The position numbers and the translations under genes were made by a program. A stretch of DNA of 22,512 bases from positions 48,101 to 70,612 of the forward strand of contig BLXT01004282.1 in the NCBI GenBank assembly GCA_019648995.1, written 5' to 3'. This document shows positions 10,231 to 18,933 of this stretch, piece after piece (position 1 is the first letter of the stretch; every line of letters begins with the position of its first letter). Below the pieces are notes generated by a model. The model was given only the letters and a program-made list of their open reading frames with translations, was not told where the DNA came from and made no database searches. The stretch comes from Plakobranchus ocellatus (lineage: Eukaryota; Mollusca; Gastropoda; Plakobranchidae).

Positions 10231-10460
10231 AGGCAATCTTGGCACCAACGATACCTGAGTTAGGCAATCTTGGCTCCAGAGATACCTGAGTTAGGCAGTC
10301 TTGGCACCACTTATCCCTGAGTTAGGCAATCTTAGCCCCAGTTATCCCTGAGTTAGGCGATCTTGAACACCAGTTATCCCTGAGTTAGGCAATCTTAGCC
10401 CCAGTTATTCGTGAGTTAGGCCATCTTGGCACCAGTTATCCTTGAGTTAGGCGATATTGG
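10231..10460 (+). repeat. Minisatellite, about 31-bp unit, about 7.5 copies
   Basis: Units run TGAGTTAGGCAATCTTGG + CACCAGTTATCCC with substitutions (AATCTTAGCCCC, CGATCTTGAACACC, CCATCTTGGCACC). The final unit ends GCGATATTGG. The half-unit TGAGTTAGGCAATCTTGGCA resembles the right terminus of the enclosing element (TGACTTATGCAGTACTGGCA). Confidence 0.9.
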
Positions 10461-10522
10461 TCAGTCTTTTTAAATTAAATATAAAAAAAATGCCCGCTAC
10501 TAAAAAAAAAACCCAAAAAACT

Positions 10523-10547
10523 ATTACATAACGCGTTATAAAGTAAT
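10523..10547. other. Palindrome centred on ATAACGCGTTAT
   Basis: A perfect 12-bp palindrome (10528-10539) is extended by ATTAC / GTAAT with a three-base bulge. It lies inside the TIR insertion. Possible hairpin; function unknown. Confidence 0.5.
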
Positions 10548-10930
10548 GTACCTAAAAAAGGTATCATTTGATTTTGCCTAAGTCTGACTTATGCAGTACT
10601 GGCAGCATCGTTACGAAAAGGTGTAACAATACTAATTCACAGAAAATATGTATGAACACCAAAATAAGGTTAATGAAAACATATCTAAGGTCAATAATAC
10701 TATATAGATATAAGTGATGGACATTAAACAAGGAAACAGAGAGAAACTGGAAGCAATAAAGAGGAGGTTTATCAAAAGAATGATGAGGATATCGTATACA
10801 GAAAAACTCTAATAAATAAATCAGTAGTGTGAGAAGCTAATCACGAGAGATCATTGATCAAAACCATAAAAGGGAGGCAGCTAAAAAGTTGACGACACAT
10901 TTGTCTGTCAACTCAGGGGTTCCTCCTCAG

Positions 10931-11729
10931 TGGAAAATGTTATGTCTTTTTGATCGAACACAAGGTGGGGCACATTTTGTTACGGCTAGTTATTATTCCC
11001 CTTTGATGTCGCCTATCAACGGCAGTGTTATTTACTCTTCCTGTAGATCAGTGGTTTTCAACCCTCTTGTCATCCACTGCCTTTGGAGAATCCGTCCAGT
11101 CACCTAGTATTATCTTGAATGAGAAAAAAGACCAAAATAAAAGCAAACAAAAAAAAAAACCTATTTTCTATCTAATGTATTCTTTTCATAATTCGAAAAC
11201 ACAAAGTTCCTCATGATCTTGCATGGGCTATTGGCTACTTCTTCTGGTAACCTGATTTCTATTGGTAGATGGCACAGCTGTAGCTTGAACACGATTTGCT
11301 GGACGCGCAGATGGTAAAACATTGTTGTGAGCAACACTAAGTTCTGTAAGCAACTATCTTAACATATTGTATGGTGTAAGCAACAGCTGAACAATACTAC
11401 ATGATGTAAGCAACTATTTGGCTATTGTACAAATAAAACTGATGTATCTATCATTATTCTATCGGAAAGAAATGGAGCCCACTTTATCTATCAGAGTAGA
11501 GTAGCACTAATGCCATCTGCAAGTTGGGCACAGGTGTACTCTTGACACCATTCTGGTAGAAGCATAAATCTTACAAGTGTGTTACTAAAAAAGAATGCAA
11601 GAGAAACTCAAAAGATAAAGATACACTATTGAGAGAAACCTCCCGCAAGCCATAAACAGCAGAGCGTACTTTAAACAAAACCATCTCATCAAACAAGATC
11701 ATAACAAAAGTTCTACTACCAATCGACAG
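10931..11729. other. Sequence upstream of the second LRAT cassette, no exon 1 found
   Basis: It holds the short tandem repeat at 11346-11432 and two overlapping chance frames. No HxxxYVG-type LRAT exon could be read on either strand. Confidence 0.5.
11346..11432 (+). repeat. Short degenerate tandem repeat, three units
   Basis: TGTAAGCAACTAT-type units start near 11346, 11375 and 11407, about 30 bases apart, with diverged spacers. Confidence 0.55.
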
Positions 11730-11892
11730 GTGATGGAGAAATTGTTCATCTCACAAACGACGACGCGGGATTTTTTGCTACCATCTTCGGCAAAAACAAT
11801 GATGGAAATGTGTCAATCGAAAAAGTCTTCGACATGTACAACGGAAAGAATGTAAAAATTTACGTAAACAATTCCAGAGATGCTGTACTAAG
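11730..11892 (+). CDS. LRAT exon 2' (paralogous cassette)
   Basis: The acceptor is AATCGACAG|GT and the donor CTAAG|GTTGGT. Its 163 nt encode 53 whole codons between split Gly and Arg codons. It starts DGEIVHLTND and ends YVNNSRDAVL, matching the conserved V-N-N-x-D of LRAT domains better than exon 2 does. The first 21 coding bases are nearly identical to exon 2; the middle is diverged. Confidence 0.78.
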
Positions 11893-12534
11893 GTTGGTTC
11901 AAAATACGAATGTTTTAAATCTTTTGTTATACGGACATATTGTAAGAATATTTTTTAGAAATTCTTGATAAGTTTCATTTTTGATAAAGCTATGCTGCGA
12001 AACGGAGGGATTAATTTATTTTTTGTTTTTGCATTTTATGTCAAACCTCTGGGTTTTTTTTCTTGCAACCTTTTTCCTCAACGCACATGCAGCGTCATGT
12101 AACTGTTTAAAGAACCATTTTAAGGTAGAAATCCCCATTATTTCTGCAATTTGAACATTTCAACAGAGTGTTGTGTCACATGTTTCAGACCTTATCCTCC
12201 CGCCATTATTGTGAAGAGAGCGATGAGCAAGCTTGGAAAGACCGAGTACAATTTATACAAAAACAACTGTGAACATTTCGCAAACTGGTGTAGATATGGC
12301 AGGGCCGGGAGCACGCAGGTAATGTACCAGTTTGATGTGACGCTGGAAACCATCTTATTATGCCATAGGAAAAAAAAGAACCTTCTTCGCTGAAAAAACA
12401 TAATTTTTGAACCGCAATCATGATTTGAATTTTAAGTCTACTTCATTTTCTATTAATTTCAGAACTTTATCAGTATGTGGGGCTATCGTAATCTCTATTC
12501 TATGACTGCATTACAATATGTGTGTCTATATTAA
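11730..12534 (+). CDS. Second LRAT cassette: exons 2' and 3', possible exon 4', no exon 1
   Basis: Two intact exons repeat the catalytic core of the upstream LRAT gene: 11730-11892 (phase 1 in, 2 out) and 12189-12318 (phase 2 in, 0 out). They encode DGEIVHL with the second catalytic His and PAIIVKRAMSKLGKTEYNL...NCEHFANWCRYG with the catalytic Cys. The exon 3 products agree at 31 of 43 positions. The middle of exon 2' is diverged and four codons longer. Open frames, conserved splice sites and mostly conservative changes argue for constraint. No exon encoding the first catalytic His was found between 7000 and 11730. The cassette may be spliced to the upstream exon 1, whose phase fits, or be a 5'-truncated paralogue. 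A phase-0 exon at 12463-12534 could end it. Confidence 0.65.
12189..12318 (+). CDS. LRAT exon 3' (paralogous NCEHF exon)
   Basis: At 130 nt it is exactly as long as exon 3, with the same phases. The acceptor is CATGTTTCAG|A and the donor CACGCAG|GTAATG. It encodes PYPPAIIVKRAMSKLGK, NNCEHFANWCRYG and GRAGSTQ. Reading through the donor gives 25 further codons to a stop at 12391-12393, so an intron-retaining form would end with a basic KKKNLLR tail. Confidence 0.85.
12463..12534 (+). CDS. Possible terminal exon of the second LRAT cassette
   Basis: A pyrimidine-rich run ends TATTAATTTCAG|AAC and is followed by 23 open codons and TAA in the phase needed after exon 3'. The peptide starts NFISMWGYRN. 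It has no resemblance to the Ser/Gly tail of the upstream gene, and such short open stretches arise by chance. Confidence 0.3.
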   Translation, partial: NFISMWGYRNLYSMTALQYVCLY

Positions 12535-12597
12535 TGCACAAATTGATAGTTTTATAAAACTTCTCGACTATTCTCCCTCTGCTGTCTTTGGACTCTC

Positions 12598-12960
12598 CAC
12601 AAAAGAATATTTCTCTATAGCTCGGAAAAACCGAAATCCACTTTTTAAGGGCGGAAAAGAAAACAATTTTTAAAAGACCATCTAGATCTAATTCCTATCA
12701 AAATTTCACACTTTTCCTCTATAGAATGCAACTGGATGCACTTAAATAAGCCTATTGCAAACTATTTCCAACCTGCTTTGGGATATCTGAGAGGTTTTTT
12801 TCCCTCTAATTTTAGGTCTAAGGATGAGCAAGTCATGTTGCCTAGAACAATGGGTACCGACCTAGATCTTTAGCTTGTTCGTCCGTGCTATGTATTTTGC
12901 TAAGAGTTTTTAAACATATTTGATTCCTCCATTTATCTCGAACATTTGTATTAGCTGGAG
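12598..12960 (+). repeat. Dispersed repeat family copy 3 (downstream of second LRAT cassette)
   Basis: It reads TATAGCTCGGAAAAACCG, TTTTTAAGGGCGGA, CTAGATCTAATTCC, AATAAGCCTATTG, TTGCCTAGAACAA, CCTAGATCTTTAGCTTGTTC and CTCGAACATTTG. It matches the inverted intron-1 copy best over GGCGGA...GCCTATT. Confidence 0.6.
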
Positions 12961-13789
12961 AGTTTACTTCAAACTAAACGTAAGTAAAAGCTAATGCACT
13001 TTGTCTGGAGTCATGTATGGGTAACAAAACGCAAATGATTTATCTATAATAATTATGTTTTCAATTATGCGCAAACCATTTACATGGTATTGAAACCTAA
13101 AACCTTTCGTCATGATTTTAGGCATGATGACATGTTTTCCATGCATTTTCATTTTAGAGAAGTTTAAGAAATATTAAGTAACAGGGAATATTCAGTAACA
13201 CTCTCGGGAGAAACAAATCACAGCATCAGGTTTCGTATAACATTTTTTTTCTTCATGCCCAAGCCCATTTGTATTTCAAAACAAACGGTTCCAAAAGTTT
13301 TCTTTTTTGTTGCTGATGATTTTTAAACCATGTTATCAACACAAACAATTAGTATTTATTTCCATAGTGAATGGTTTTACAAACATGTTTTCGTCAACAT
13401 TTGGTACAGGAAAAAAAATGACATAAATAACAAGATTACGGGTCAAAGGTCTATCAATATCTTATTGTAGCAGAAAGAAACCATACCAGGATGTGTCTAG
13501 ACAGGCGTTTGCTATATATGCAATTGCGGACATTTTGTCTGAAATCGGTATAAACAAAGGCAAGCAGTCTTAAAAGTTTGCCATCGCGCCGCTTTCGTGG
13601 AACGCGGTCGAAAATTATTTCCCGCTGACGCACCGCTTTCCACAAACGATCCGTTCTCATTGACCGTTAAAGCCACGCTGCGTTCCATTTTTCCATCTAC
13701 CGACACTTGAGGGGGTCCAAACCACAATATTGCTAAATAAGCACCACACGCACCACAGAAGGCGCAGGACAAACCTGGCCAGCGTCCTC
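12961..13789. other. Unassigned; G+C rises after about 13510
   Basis: The left half is AT-rich and featureless. From about 13510 the composition shifts to that of the adjoining piggyBac remnant. It may be its upstream part, but no motif could be read. A - strand frame of 86 codons (13512-13772) with several Cys near its start is unrecognised. Confidence 0.45.
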
Positions 13790-14465
13790 AAGGAAGTCAG
13801 CGTTGCGCTCGTCGACAAAGATGTCATCTACGACCCTCAGTGACAGCGCACACTGGGGGCAGCAGTTTGGGCTTCCAACGGTGCAACAACCAACATGTTT
13901 GGAAACGCTATAATTTTTTTACTAACAGCGCACACTATGTTGGCTACGACACCGACACGTGAGAGGTTTTGCAGCCAGGGATTACTCAATTGGCTCTGTC
14001 GGATAAGGGAAAGGGGGGTGCCATTACGTGACCACGCATAATTCTACTGACCGTTGCCGCGCGAACCACGAGGCCAGTCTTGTTACGCAAATTATCAGGC
14101 TAACCTGTCGGTGGATAGCGCACAGTAACTGCGACATCAGTCTGTCAAGTTATCCATGACATGTCGCGTCGCTTTTAGTGTGGGTCTACGCTAAGGCTGA
14201 CAACGTTCCTCTTCCTATGGACCGTCGAAAAGGAAGACCATTCCTCTCTGTGTGCCCCAGCACTGAGGCTTCTGACTCCCGTGGCAAGAAAGCTCAGCGT
14301 CAGTGCAAAGTTTGTGCTGTTAGAGGCAAAGCAGCAGGACAGACCCCAGCAGAGAGGAAAAACAAAAGAAAGCTGACAACAACATGGTGTCGAGAATGCA
14401 AAGTTGGTCTATGCCTGGACGGTTTTGAGATTTACCACACAAAACTTGACTATATAAATAACTAA
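13790..14465 (+). pseudogene. piggyBac-like transposase remnant (DDE part and C-terminal Cys-rich domain)
   Basis: The clearest part is 14178-14465: QRQCKVCAVRGKAAG, KRKLTTTWCRECKVGLC, then GFEIYHTKLDYINN and a stop. This is the C-terminal CxxC...CxxC zinc-binding domain of piggyBac transposases, which normally ends LC..(P/x)CFEIYHT. Here the Cys before FEIYHT is missing. Upstream, broken frames give GAAVWASNG, GNAIIF and AHTMLAT, then TDRCRA. These fit the piggyBac region around its Asp-Asn-F-T-S segment and the GT(V/I)RxNR box, but with the Asp lost and stops between. piggyBac moves by cut-and-paste at TTAA; terminal repeats were not located. The stretch is visibly richer in G+C than its surroundings. 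Confidence 0.65.
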
Positions 14466-14840
14466 GAACCTTTTCAAACGGATAATAATTTTAATATAGT
14501 GTCTAGCAGAGTAGCTAGGTGTGTTATTAGGGTATAATATAATATTTAGTGACTGATTCAATAGGTCTTCTCAACATTTTTTTTTCTTTCTTAAATTTCA
14601 TTTTACGAAAGGCAGCAGTAATTTCCTACATTGTGGCTGGGAAGCTTTTCTTTTTCTTCTAAATTTTTTAATTTTTACATCAGTGTTATTTTAGTGATTA
14701 TAATAGATTTTCTGGAGCATTTTTCTCCTACATCAAAAACTTAACTAAATACGCATTCATTTGTTTAGCTCTAAACTTTATTGGTAATGCTAAAACACTT
14801 TTTTATAATGAAAATGAGAGAAGCAACAGTTTTATGTGTT
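14466..14840. other. Intergenic sequence, nothing identified
   Basis: AT-rich DNA between the piggyBac remnant and the LINE target repeat. No piggyBac terminal repeat was recognised. Confidence 0.55.
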
Positions 14841-15646
14841 GCAAGAAGGCAGATAATGTTTCGGATTATTGCAGTCGATGTTAACATCATAGGTACCTTG
14901 TCTGGATCAGACATTGGCGATCATGTTCCTCCACTCATACTTATTCTCAGTTAACTTTATAAAGTTGTTATTGCTACCCTTGCCTATTGCCCATGACTTA
15001 AGATTTTCAATAAAAGTTATTCTCTGTCTACCTCTACTGCGTTTGCCTTCAATCTTTCCTGTGATTGCTAAGTGTTCTAAACCCTTATGTCGGCAATTAT
15101 GGCCTAAAAATTGTAGTTGCCTCTGTCTTATGGTTTTAATTAGTGATCGCTCAAGATTAGCCTCTTTCAGAACTAAGTCATTTGACTTTTTTTCTGTCCC
15201 TGATATCTTCATCATTCGTCTGATAAACCCCATCTCTACTGCTTCTAGTTTTTTTTTCTATTTCTTTGTTTATTGTCCATCACTCACGAACATACAAAAA
15301 TAGTGACCATACATATGTTTTGATTACCCTTATTTTGGTTGTCATACTTATGTTTCTTTTTGCCAGTATAGGTTTCATTTTTTTGGAATGTATCTTTAGC
15401 CATTGCTATTCTTTTACTTATTTCACTTGTGCATCTGCCATCTGCTGTTATTAGGTAACTCTAGGTATTTGAATTTTGTAACTTGTTTGATTTTTTCGCC
15501 TTTGCTAACGAGATTGCACTTGAGGTTAGAGGATTTCTTTAAGATGACCAAACATTCCGTTTTCTTTACATTCAAAGACAGGCCCATGCTTTTACGCTTT
15601 GTAAGAAGGCAGATAATGATTCCGATTATTGCAGTCGATATTAACA
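14841..15646. repeat. 46-bp direct repeat flanking the truncated LINE (target-site duplication)
   Basis: Positions 14841-14886 and 15601-15646 match at 42 of 46 bases, starting GCAAGAAGGCAGATAATG / GTAAGAAGGCAGATAATG. They abut the 3' end and the truncated 5' end of the LINE fragment. The natural reading is a target-site duplication since diverged by about 9%. A copy of LINE-internal sequence is less likely because the repeat lies outside both coding ends. Confidence 0.7.
14887..15600 (-). pseudogene. 5'-truncated LINE copy (C-terminal RT region)
   Basis: On the - strand it begins abruptly with KSMGLSLNVKKTEC and CNLVSKGEKIKQVTKFKYL. It continues through DTFQK and a YVWS-like block, and ends with GFIRRMMKISGTEKKSNDL, RQRQLQFLGHNCRHKGLEHL, RSRGRQRITFIENLKSW, and EWRNMIANV with a tail after CAAGGTACC. 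This is the last third of an endonuclease-RT LINE ORF, with a frameshift in the middle and a 108-codon open 3' part. It is bounded by a 46-bp near-perfect direct repeat (see separate entry), as expected for target-primed reverse transcription that stopped early. Confidence 0.82.
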
Positions 15647-16137
15647 AACAATGTCCCTGCAAATGTTTTTGAAATTATTTTTTCCACTTTTATTTCTTGG
15701 ACGTTTGAGAATTTATTTTGAAATTATTTAATTTTTCATTGCTTGTGAATATGAAAAGTGAAAAAAAAATTACCAAATGGATATGTGGCTGCTAAAACAG
15801 GATTTCATGTAGATACATGATCACGATGGTACATTACGTTTCATAGGATACTTATATTATGCTTTTTGTTTTTTCTGCTGTCGGCCATCTTGTTTTGGTT
15901 GTCATGGTAACCTTAAACGTGAGCTTGTCGGTCTAACAATATGTTTGTATTATAGTTCATAAGATAAGGTTTCTAGACATACCAAATACATTACTATAGG
16001 AGCTTTACATGATTTTGTACCATTTTTTGAAAGTGCGCCAAAACCATGCGTTTGCAGGGAATAGCCAAAGGGCTACCCTAGCGAACATAGGGAATAATAG
16101 AGTCTCAGACTATGCGATGCGAAAAGGTTAACGTAGC
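15647..16137. other. Intergenic sequence, nothing but the X-box-like site
   Basis: No open frame or repeat of note other than the motif at 15898. Confidence 0.5.
15898..15911. promoter_or_regulatory. X-box-like motif GTTGTCATGGTAAC
   Basis: It matches the RFX X-box pattern GTNRCC-RGYAAC except for one base in the left half-site. No gene is visible nearby, so a chance match or part of an unrecognised repeat is likely. Confidence 0.2.
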
Positions 16138-16551
16138 TTAAATTACAAAGAGGATAAAGAGCAGAACTAGATAGCCTTGCCTAGATCTCACGCTAGGCCG
16201 ATGGACAAATATCGTACTTATAGCGCTTATCTTGAAAGCAAAGTCCTGATTTTGTCTTTTATACACTCTTGTTGTGAATCGATACAGACTCCAGGTGTTA
16301 ATATGTTTTTTAATGTAAGGTTTGTGCTTCAAATAATTTTTTTCTGCAATTAAGTTGAATCTCCCAGTTTCCAGTAGTAACAGTTTAGATGCCATTGCAA
16401 TGAGATACTTAAGCTTTTTTTTTAAAACAAAGAGAACGATGGAACTAACATGAAAAAAAATGGTGCGACCACTCAATAAACAGTGATGTGCGTAGGTCGA
16501 CTTAAACATCTCGTTCAATCGATTTAAATAATAATGTGTAAAAAAATACAC
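16138..16551 (-). other. Unrecognised 137-codon open frame
   Basis: This is the longest open frame in the window that is not repeat-derived. It has two hydrophobic stretches, one at each end (VSSIVLFVL near residue 38 and LVLLFILFVI at the C-terminus), and a basic middle. No motif, homologous copy or splice context was recognised. Chance is the default explanation in AT-rich DNA. Confidence 0.2.
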
Positions 16552-17499
16552 TTTTGCAATTAATACTATGTAGATAGTATCCTAGCTTGAATCATCTCTC
16601 GCTGGTCTTCATCGGCTCATGAGACAGATTTCACTCATTACATATTAATAAATCAAAGAAAAGCCGTACAATTTCAGATAAAAATCACTTTACGATCCCT
16701 CTTCAGCCCCAAGACAAAAACTGAAATGAGTAGAGGTTTTCCTACCCAACAATAGTGGCCGGCTCGCACCACCCATCACATATTGCAGATTCAAAAGCCA
16801 TACTCAACAGCAAAAGCTGCAGGACATTAAACTCAAACTAAATCTTTAAAGCTGTTTAAAAATTTTAGATTTTCATTCCTTAAATTATTCATGTGATGTT
16901 TAAAATTTGCACTTGGCACTACCATTTCGGCACAGTTCGAACCAAGGACTTCATCTTTTGTGACTACTGAAATATGCACAAAGATTTTTTTTTTTAATCT
17001 AGGTACGTAGGCTATACCCAAACCATATATTCAAAGTATGAACCTCACCAAACTTTGATTATCTTAATGCTTAACACTATCCCAAACTTTATTGTAATCG
17101 TTCCTCCTTTATAGATAGGAAATCCCAACAGAGTCTTGATAATGGAGAAGTCAAAAAAGATATATACAAAGACAAACAAAGCACCAAGCATGGCCAAGGA
17201 AAGTAAAAGATAAAGATAATCTTAAGACTCGTATTTCTCTGTCACAGTGAAACTGAAAAAAACAGTTTAAAACGTCACAGGTCGAGACTTGATAACTAAG
17301 CCAAAGATTTCAGCCTTAAAGCTGCGCGACCTGTGCGGACGTATTTTGCGGTACCTATGGCATCCTTTACCCCACTACTGCAGCAAGAAGGCGAGGATCT
17401 TCTGGCTAAGCTCTCGTTTCCACAAAGTCCTCAGTGGTTACAAGTGTCATAACGAACCAAATTTCCATTGCCATGAATCATAGCGAGCAAATATCACTC
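16552..17499. other. Unassigned, no supported gene
   Basis: AT-rich to about 17280, then G+C-richer. Short frames at 16833-17021 (-) and 17289-17483 (+) have no recognisable family. The latter lies beside, and antisense to, the inverted piggyBac-like remnant. Confidence 0.45.
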
Positions 17500-17890
17500 G
17501 CCCTTTAGGCTAGAAAGTTACTGAAGGCGACACTGGCTCGTGGTAGCTATGTGAAGGGCTGTGGTATGAGTTACTATGCTTTACCCAACAACAAGTAAGC
17601 CCGACACTTTCTGTAACAAGACTGGTCCCCTGATTTGCGCGGCAACGGTTGAATCATGCGTGGTCTAACAGGCTGCAATACACGAAGGATAACTTCGACG
17701 CCTAGACTAGATTGAACGGGCAGCCGATTTGATATGCTTTCGCAGAAAAGAAACTACAGTGCTTGAAATATGTTGGCAAGTGTGAAATGGGCTATAAGAG
17801 CTGCTGCCGCCAGTATGCTTTCACTTCAGCCTAAATTGGAAAACTCACATGCAAACAAGTACCTAAGCTCTTTGCACACGCTAAATTATA
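17500..17890 (-). pseudogene. Second piggyBac-like remnant, inverted relative to the first
   Basis: The reverse complement shares ordered blocks with 13840-14110. These are ACTGG.GGCAGCAG, CCAACAT.TTT, TTGCAGCC, GACCACGCAT.ATTC, CCGTTGCCGCGC and CCAGTCTTGTTAC. It is homologous to the transposase remnant on the + strand but lacks its Cys-rich end. No open frame survives. Sequence from 17280 to 17500 has the same G+C-rich character and may belong to it, but I could not match it. Confidence 0.55.
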
Positions 17891-18027
17891 GGGTATCTGA
17901 GAGTAAAAAATATAATCGAATCTGTCTGCAAAATATATTAAACTAGTTGTTGTATAAAGCGTTCTACGAACAGTTACGTGGAATCGCAACATTATGACTC
18001 AGAGAAGAGAAATGGAGAGAGATATAG

Positions 18028-18074
<47 letters not shown>

Positions 18075-18081
18075 TTATATA

Positions 18082-18149
<68 letters not shown>

Positions 18150-18150
18150 A
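18028..18150. repeat. (TA)n followed by (GA)n
   Basis: TA repeats with three short interruptions run from 18028 to 18116. They pass directly into GA repeats up to about 18150. Confidence 0.96.
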
Positions 18151-18303
18151 AGAGCAGGTATAGTACAGTAATTCCAAATATCTATATGATGCCGCTTTAA
18201 ACATTTAGATCAAAGGGAACCTAGAATCTAGATCTGAATAACATGCGTGCCACATGAAGTAAAATGAGATGCCGAGGTATTCCCTTATCTTTACTTTATA
18301 TAG

Positions 18304-18805
18304 TTGTCTACGTTAAATGTTTTTTTTTTTCGTAAAACTCATGAATAATGGTTTAAGTTATGGGTAAAGAATTCTTGCTAGTTTAAATCTAGATTCTCGT
18401 GGCTGTAAAGCTATAGTATTGCCTTGAATTGAAATCTTTAGGCCCAATCAAGCCTAACTAGATCTAGACAATGGCGCCTTGATATGAATATCTACGCTAG
18501 AGCCTAGACTTTCGATTCCAATTCAGCCCTGAATGAAAGCCATTGATTAGTGTATCCTATAGCTTCAATTAAAACCCGGAAATTTAGGCCTATACATTTG
18601 AAAGCTAGCAATATGGCTGATCATAAAATCCTGACTTATATTTTTAGTGAATAGTATAAAAACAAAAAAGTAGAAGGATGTAGAGTTTAGACTTCTACAC
18701 ATAATCAGTACACCTCTCCGCCACAGCTTATCTTTCATACAAAAGTTAGGTTTATTCTGTTCTGTGGTTCAGGAGTTGTAAGTGACAGAAAATTCAAAGT
18801 TCACA
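18304..18805 (+). mobile_element. TIR element copy A (about 500 bp, noncoding)
   Basis: The left end reads CGTAAAACTCATGAAT (about 18331) after a T-run. The right end reads GTTCAGGAGTTGTAAG then AAAATTCAAAGTTCACA (18767-18805). The right end is the inverted complement of the left end of copy B and, more loosely, of its own left end. No coding potential was seen inside. Internal landmarks shared with copy B include CTTCGATTCCAATTCAGCC-like, CTATACATTT and AATATGGCTG-like words. It looks like a MITE-type nonautonomous DNA transposon; the superfamily is unknown. Confidence 0.6.
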
Positions 18806-18869
18806 AATATATAATTATACAGTACAGACTTGTGAACTTTGAATTTTATGTTTCGTAAAACTCCTGAAC
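18767..18869. repeat. 39-bp inverted repeat at the A/B element junction
   Basis: Arms 18767-18805 and 18831-18869 have perfect outer (GTTCAGGAGTT / AACTCCTGAAC) and inner (AAAATTCAAAGTTCACA / TGTGAACTTTGAATTTT) blocks, with a diverged 11-base middle and a 25-base AT-rich loop. They are the right terminus of copy A and the left terminus of copy B. Confidence 0.8.
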
Positions 18870-18933
18870 GATTGAAGTTATTAAGTCCTGCTGGTTTAGA
18901 TCTAGATCCTCTTGGATCTAAAGGTTTGATTAG

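Larger units (their letters stand above)
10044..10614. mobile_element. TIR insertion (about 570 bp) carrying a terminus-like minisatellite
   Basis: It interrupts the LINE at 9505-10930 exactly between the KNTFQK and TILIHRK codons, which are adjacent in the other LINE copies. The ends are inverted repeats: 10049-10072 (GTGCC...TTGCCTAATTCA) against the complement of 10585-10608 agrees at 18 of 24 positions. A-rich flanks (CAAAAA / GAAAAG) are consistent with a short A-rich target duplication. There is no transposase; it is nonautonomous. The superfamily cannot be assigned from these ends. Confidence 0.6.
9505..10930 (+). pseudogene. Degenerate endonuclease/RT-type LINE, split by a TIR insertion
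   Basis: The left part (about 9505-10043) reads YWDKNVLVRIEENT, then REIMGLSLK-like, KSSQRN and KNTFQK in changing frames. The right part (about 10615-10930) reads TILIHRK, LMKTYLRSIILYRYK, KRRFIKRMMRISYTEK and a RDH*SKP*K block. All match, in order, the same LINE family seen at 18942-22081 and 14887-15600: the end of the RT and the C-terminal region. Many stops and shifts show it is inactive. The two halves are separated by the element at about 10044-10614. Confidence 0.72.

Noticed and set aside
13454-13772. Overlapping - strand frames of 68 and 86 codons in the G+C-richer stretch
   Set aside because: No family resemblance, and the neighbouring transposase remnant reads on the other strand.
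14914-15303. 129-codon frame on the + strand
   Set aside because: Antisense of the LINE C-terminal region, whose recognisable protein is on the - strand.
16925-16950. GGTTCGAAC on the - strand, resembling a tRNA/SINE B box
   Set aside because: No A box at the right distance and no cloverleaf could be drawn.
17289-17483. 64-codon frame with several Cys and His
   Set aside because: No recognisable motif, and it is antisense to and beside the inverted piggyBac-like remnant.
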